A stretch of 64,000 bases of DNA from Flavobacterium aquidurense (GTDB taxonomy: Bacteria > Bacteroidota > Bacteroidia > Flavobacteriales > Flavobacteriaceae), in contig NZ_JRLF01000015.1 of the NCBI RefSeq assembly GCF_001404985.1, positions 434,001-498,000 of the forward strand, written 5' to 3'. Positions 62,845-64,000 of this stretch are shown here, one piece after another. The first letter of the stretch is position 1. Every line of letters begins with the position of its first letter. The notes below the pieces were generated by a model that saw nothing but the letters and a program-made list of their open reading frames with translations, was not told the origin of the DNA and searched no databases. A program made the translations under genes and the position numbers.

Positions 62845-64000
62845 ATGTCGAACAGTTCTATGAAATTACCTTTTGTAATGGCATTAGTATGTCTTACAAT
62901 GTCAGTCACAACAATTTTTGCGCAAAACCCCGTAGTGAAAATTGATTTTGATCAATCCGGAAGACCCAAAGCCGAAGTAAATGAACCCGATTACACTGCC
63001 TGGGTGATTGGCTCAGGCAACACGAGCACTTATACTGAAAACGGAGTAACATTTACGGTAACCAGAGCAGGTGATAAAGGAGATGCACTGGGAACTAACT
63101 GGTACAAGGCCGGAATACAAGCTCCGTATTATGCCAGATTAGTTTGCGACGGACTCACCGTAAAAGGTGCAACGGCAAATTTAGGCGCACAAATCGAACT
63201 TAAAATATCCGGATTAGCCACAGGCGAACACACTTTACTGACTTTCTTTAATGCAGTTGACAGTCCAACGGGCAATAATTTTAGCTCTATAGATATTTCT
63301 ATAAATGGCAATTTAGTGGTAGACAACTTAATTCCAAGCGTTAGAGCTACAAAAACCGCAGATGCTAAATCAACCTATTTAAAATTTCAGGCTACTGCTA
63401 ATACTGATGTTGTATTATTATTTGCCGCTGAAACTTCAGGGACTGAGAATATAAAAAACTTTATATTAAATGGTTTTGAATTGAACACTCCAAACATTTT
63501 TTATCAATCTGTAAATCCTTCTCCCAAACACAATGACGAACATGTCGAATTGGGTTCAAACGGCAAGCTATTGCAATGGACTTCGGCTACAAATGCAGTG
63601 TCGCACAACATTTATTTTGGAACTAATCCTGCAGCAGTAGAAACAGCCACAACAGCATCTCCGGAATTTAAAGGAAATCAAATTAAAACAAATACACAAT
63701 ATCAGGCAAACGGACTATATACCGGCGAAACCTACTACTGGCGTGTTGACGAAGTTTTAGCCGGTAATGCTGTAGAAAAAGGAAACATATGGCGTTTTCG
63801 TCCTGCTCAGCTTGCTTTTCCTGATGCCGAAGGTTATGGCCGCTTTGCCCGTGGCGGGAGAGGCGGAAAAGTGGTTGCCGTAACCAATTTAAACGACAGC
63901 GGCCTCGGAAGTTTACGTGATGCCGTAACAAACGATATTGGTCCAAGAACTATTGTTTTTAATACTTCAGGAATTATCCAGCTTACCTCTCGTTTGGTAT
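62845..64000 (+). CDS. Secreted pectate lyase (PL1-type), 5' part only
   Basis: The gene runs off the right edge; 385 codons are present. A signal peptide (to about residue 26, ...MSVTTIFAQ) is followed by a beta-sandwich domain (30-210), a fibronectin-III-like domain (about 215-320: GSNGKLLQWTSATNAVSHNI, GETYYWRVDEV), and the start of the pectate lyase beta-helix (FPDAEGYGRFARGGRGGKVV, then LNDSGLGSLRDAV, and TIVFNTSGIIQL). Catalytic residues lie beyond the window. It likely opens a pectin-use locus (inference). Confidence 0.88.
   Translation, partial: MSNSSMKLPFVMALVCLTMSVTTIFAQNPVVKIDFDQSGRPKAEVNEPDYTAWVIGSGNTSTYTENGVTFTVTRAGDKGDALGTNWYKAGIQAPYYARLVCDGLTVKGATANLGAQIELKISGLATGEHTLLTFFNAVDSPTGNNFSSIDISINGNLVVDNLIPSVRATKTADAKSTYLKFQATANTDVVLLFAAETSGTENIKNFILNGFELNTPNIFYQSVNPSPKHNDEHVELGSNGKLLQWTSATNAVSHNIYFGTNPAAVETATTASPEFKGNQIKTNTQYQANGLYTGETYYWRVDEVLAGNAVEKGNIWRFRPAQLAFPDAEGYGRFARGGRGGKVVAVTNLNDSGLGSLRDAVTNDIGPRTIVFNTSGIIQLTSRLV

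Noticed and set aside
1..64000. CRISPR arrays, tRNA or rRNA genes, prophage or IS transposase genes
   Set aside because: No regularly spaced repeats, cloverleaf-like tRNA arms, rRNA signatures or transposase/integrase motifs were seen. VgrG/Hcp/gp25-like proteins are T6SS parts here, since TssB/C, TssK and ClpV accompany them.

Overview
The window is AT-rich chromosomal DNA from a Bacteroidota bacterium, most likely a Flavobacterium. Supporting signs are AT-biased codons, the near absence of Shine-Dalgarno sites, promoter-like TAnnTTTG elements, a CarboxypepD_reg/TonB-dependent receptor, family-typical genes (DUF6146-like, DUF6787-like, DUF2459) and flavobacterial intergenic repeats. The genus is inferred from these traits, not from a database search.

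Region 1 (about 0.3-39.3 kb) is a type VI secretion system of the Bacteroidota subtype, T6SSiii. The baseplate and envelope operon runs leftward from 37.3 to 24.6 kb: tssE, tssF, clpV/tssH, tssG, tssN, tssK, two small TssO/TssQ-type membrane proteins, the PKD protein TssP, TssR, and an unassigned two-TM protein. The sheath genes tssB-tssC are divergent (37.4-39.3 kb). No TssJ, TssL or TssM is present, as expected for T6SSiii.

Left of the core lie two payload modules, each headed by an almost identical hcp. Module 2 (24.4-15.4 kb) is hcp, vgrG, DUF2931 lipoprotein (immunity), DUF2235/Tle lipase effector, a 248-aa unknown protein, a DUF4280 (PAAR-like) effector with an unknown C-terminal domain, and a secreted putative immunity protein. 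Module 1 (11.8-0.4 kb) is hcp, a GH73-type glucosaminidase effector, a lipoprotein (immunity), vgrG, a 449-aa putative adaptor, a 1384-aa Rhs effector with a GIY-YIG-like tip, an LRR protein (immunity), and a further immunity-like gene. Between the modules (12.2-15.4 kb) lies a run of small exported proteins, toxin-tail stubs and two broken genes. It reads as an orphan-immunity island.

Both hcp genes share a conserved leader of about 195 nt with a promoter-like box, a strong terminator-like hairpin and a third arm that could compete for pairing. This is the most interesting undescribed signal I found: a candidate attenuator, or a small RNA, tied to Hcp expression.

Region 2 (39.4-64 kb) is mostly housekeeping: parC, a DUF3298-like lipoprotein, parE, pncB, a transglutaminase-like protein, an NADPH-FMN reductase, a YihY/BrkB membrane protein, a DUF2459 protein, ychF, a TonB-dependent receptor, a SAM methyltransferase, a carboxypeptidase-regulatory-like protein, a 2x[4Fe-4S] ferredoxin, a LuxC-like acyl-CoA reductase, serC, serA, a DUF937-like protein, two small DUF proteins, and the start of a secreted pectate lyase that runs off the right edge. 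Several intergenic repeats are present, including a structured element upstream of serA.
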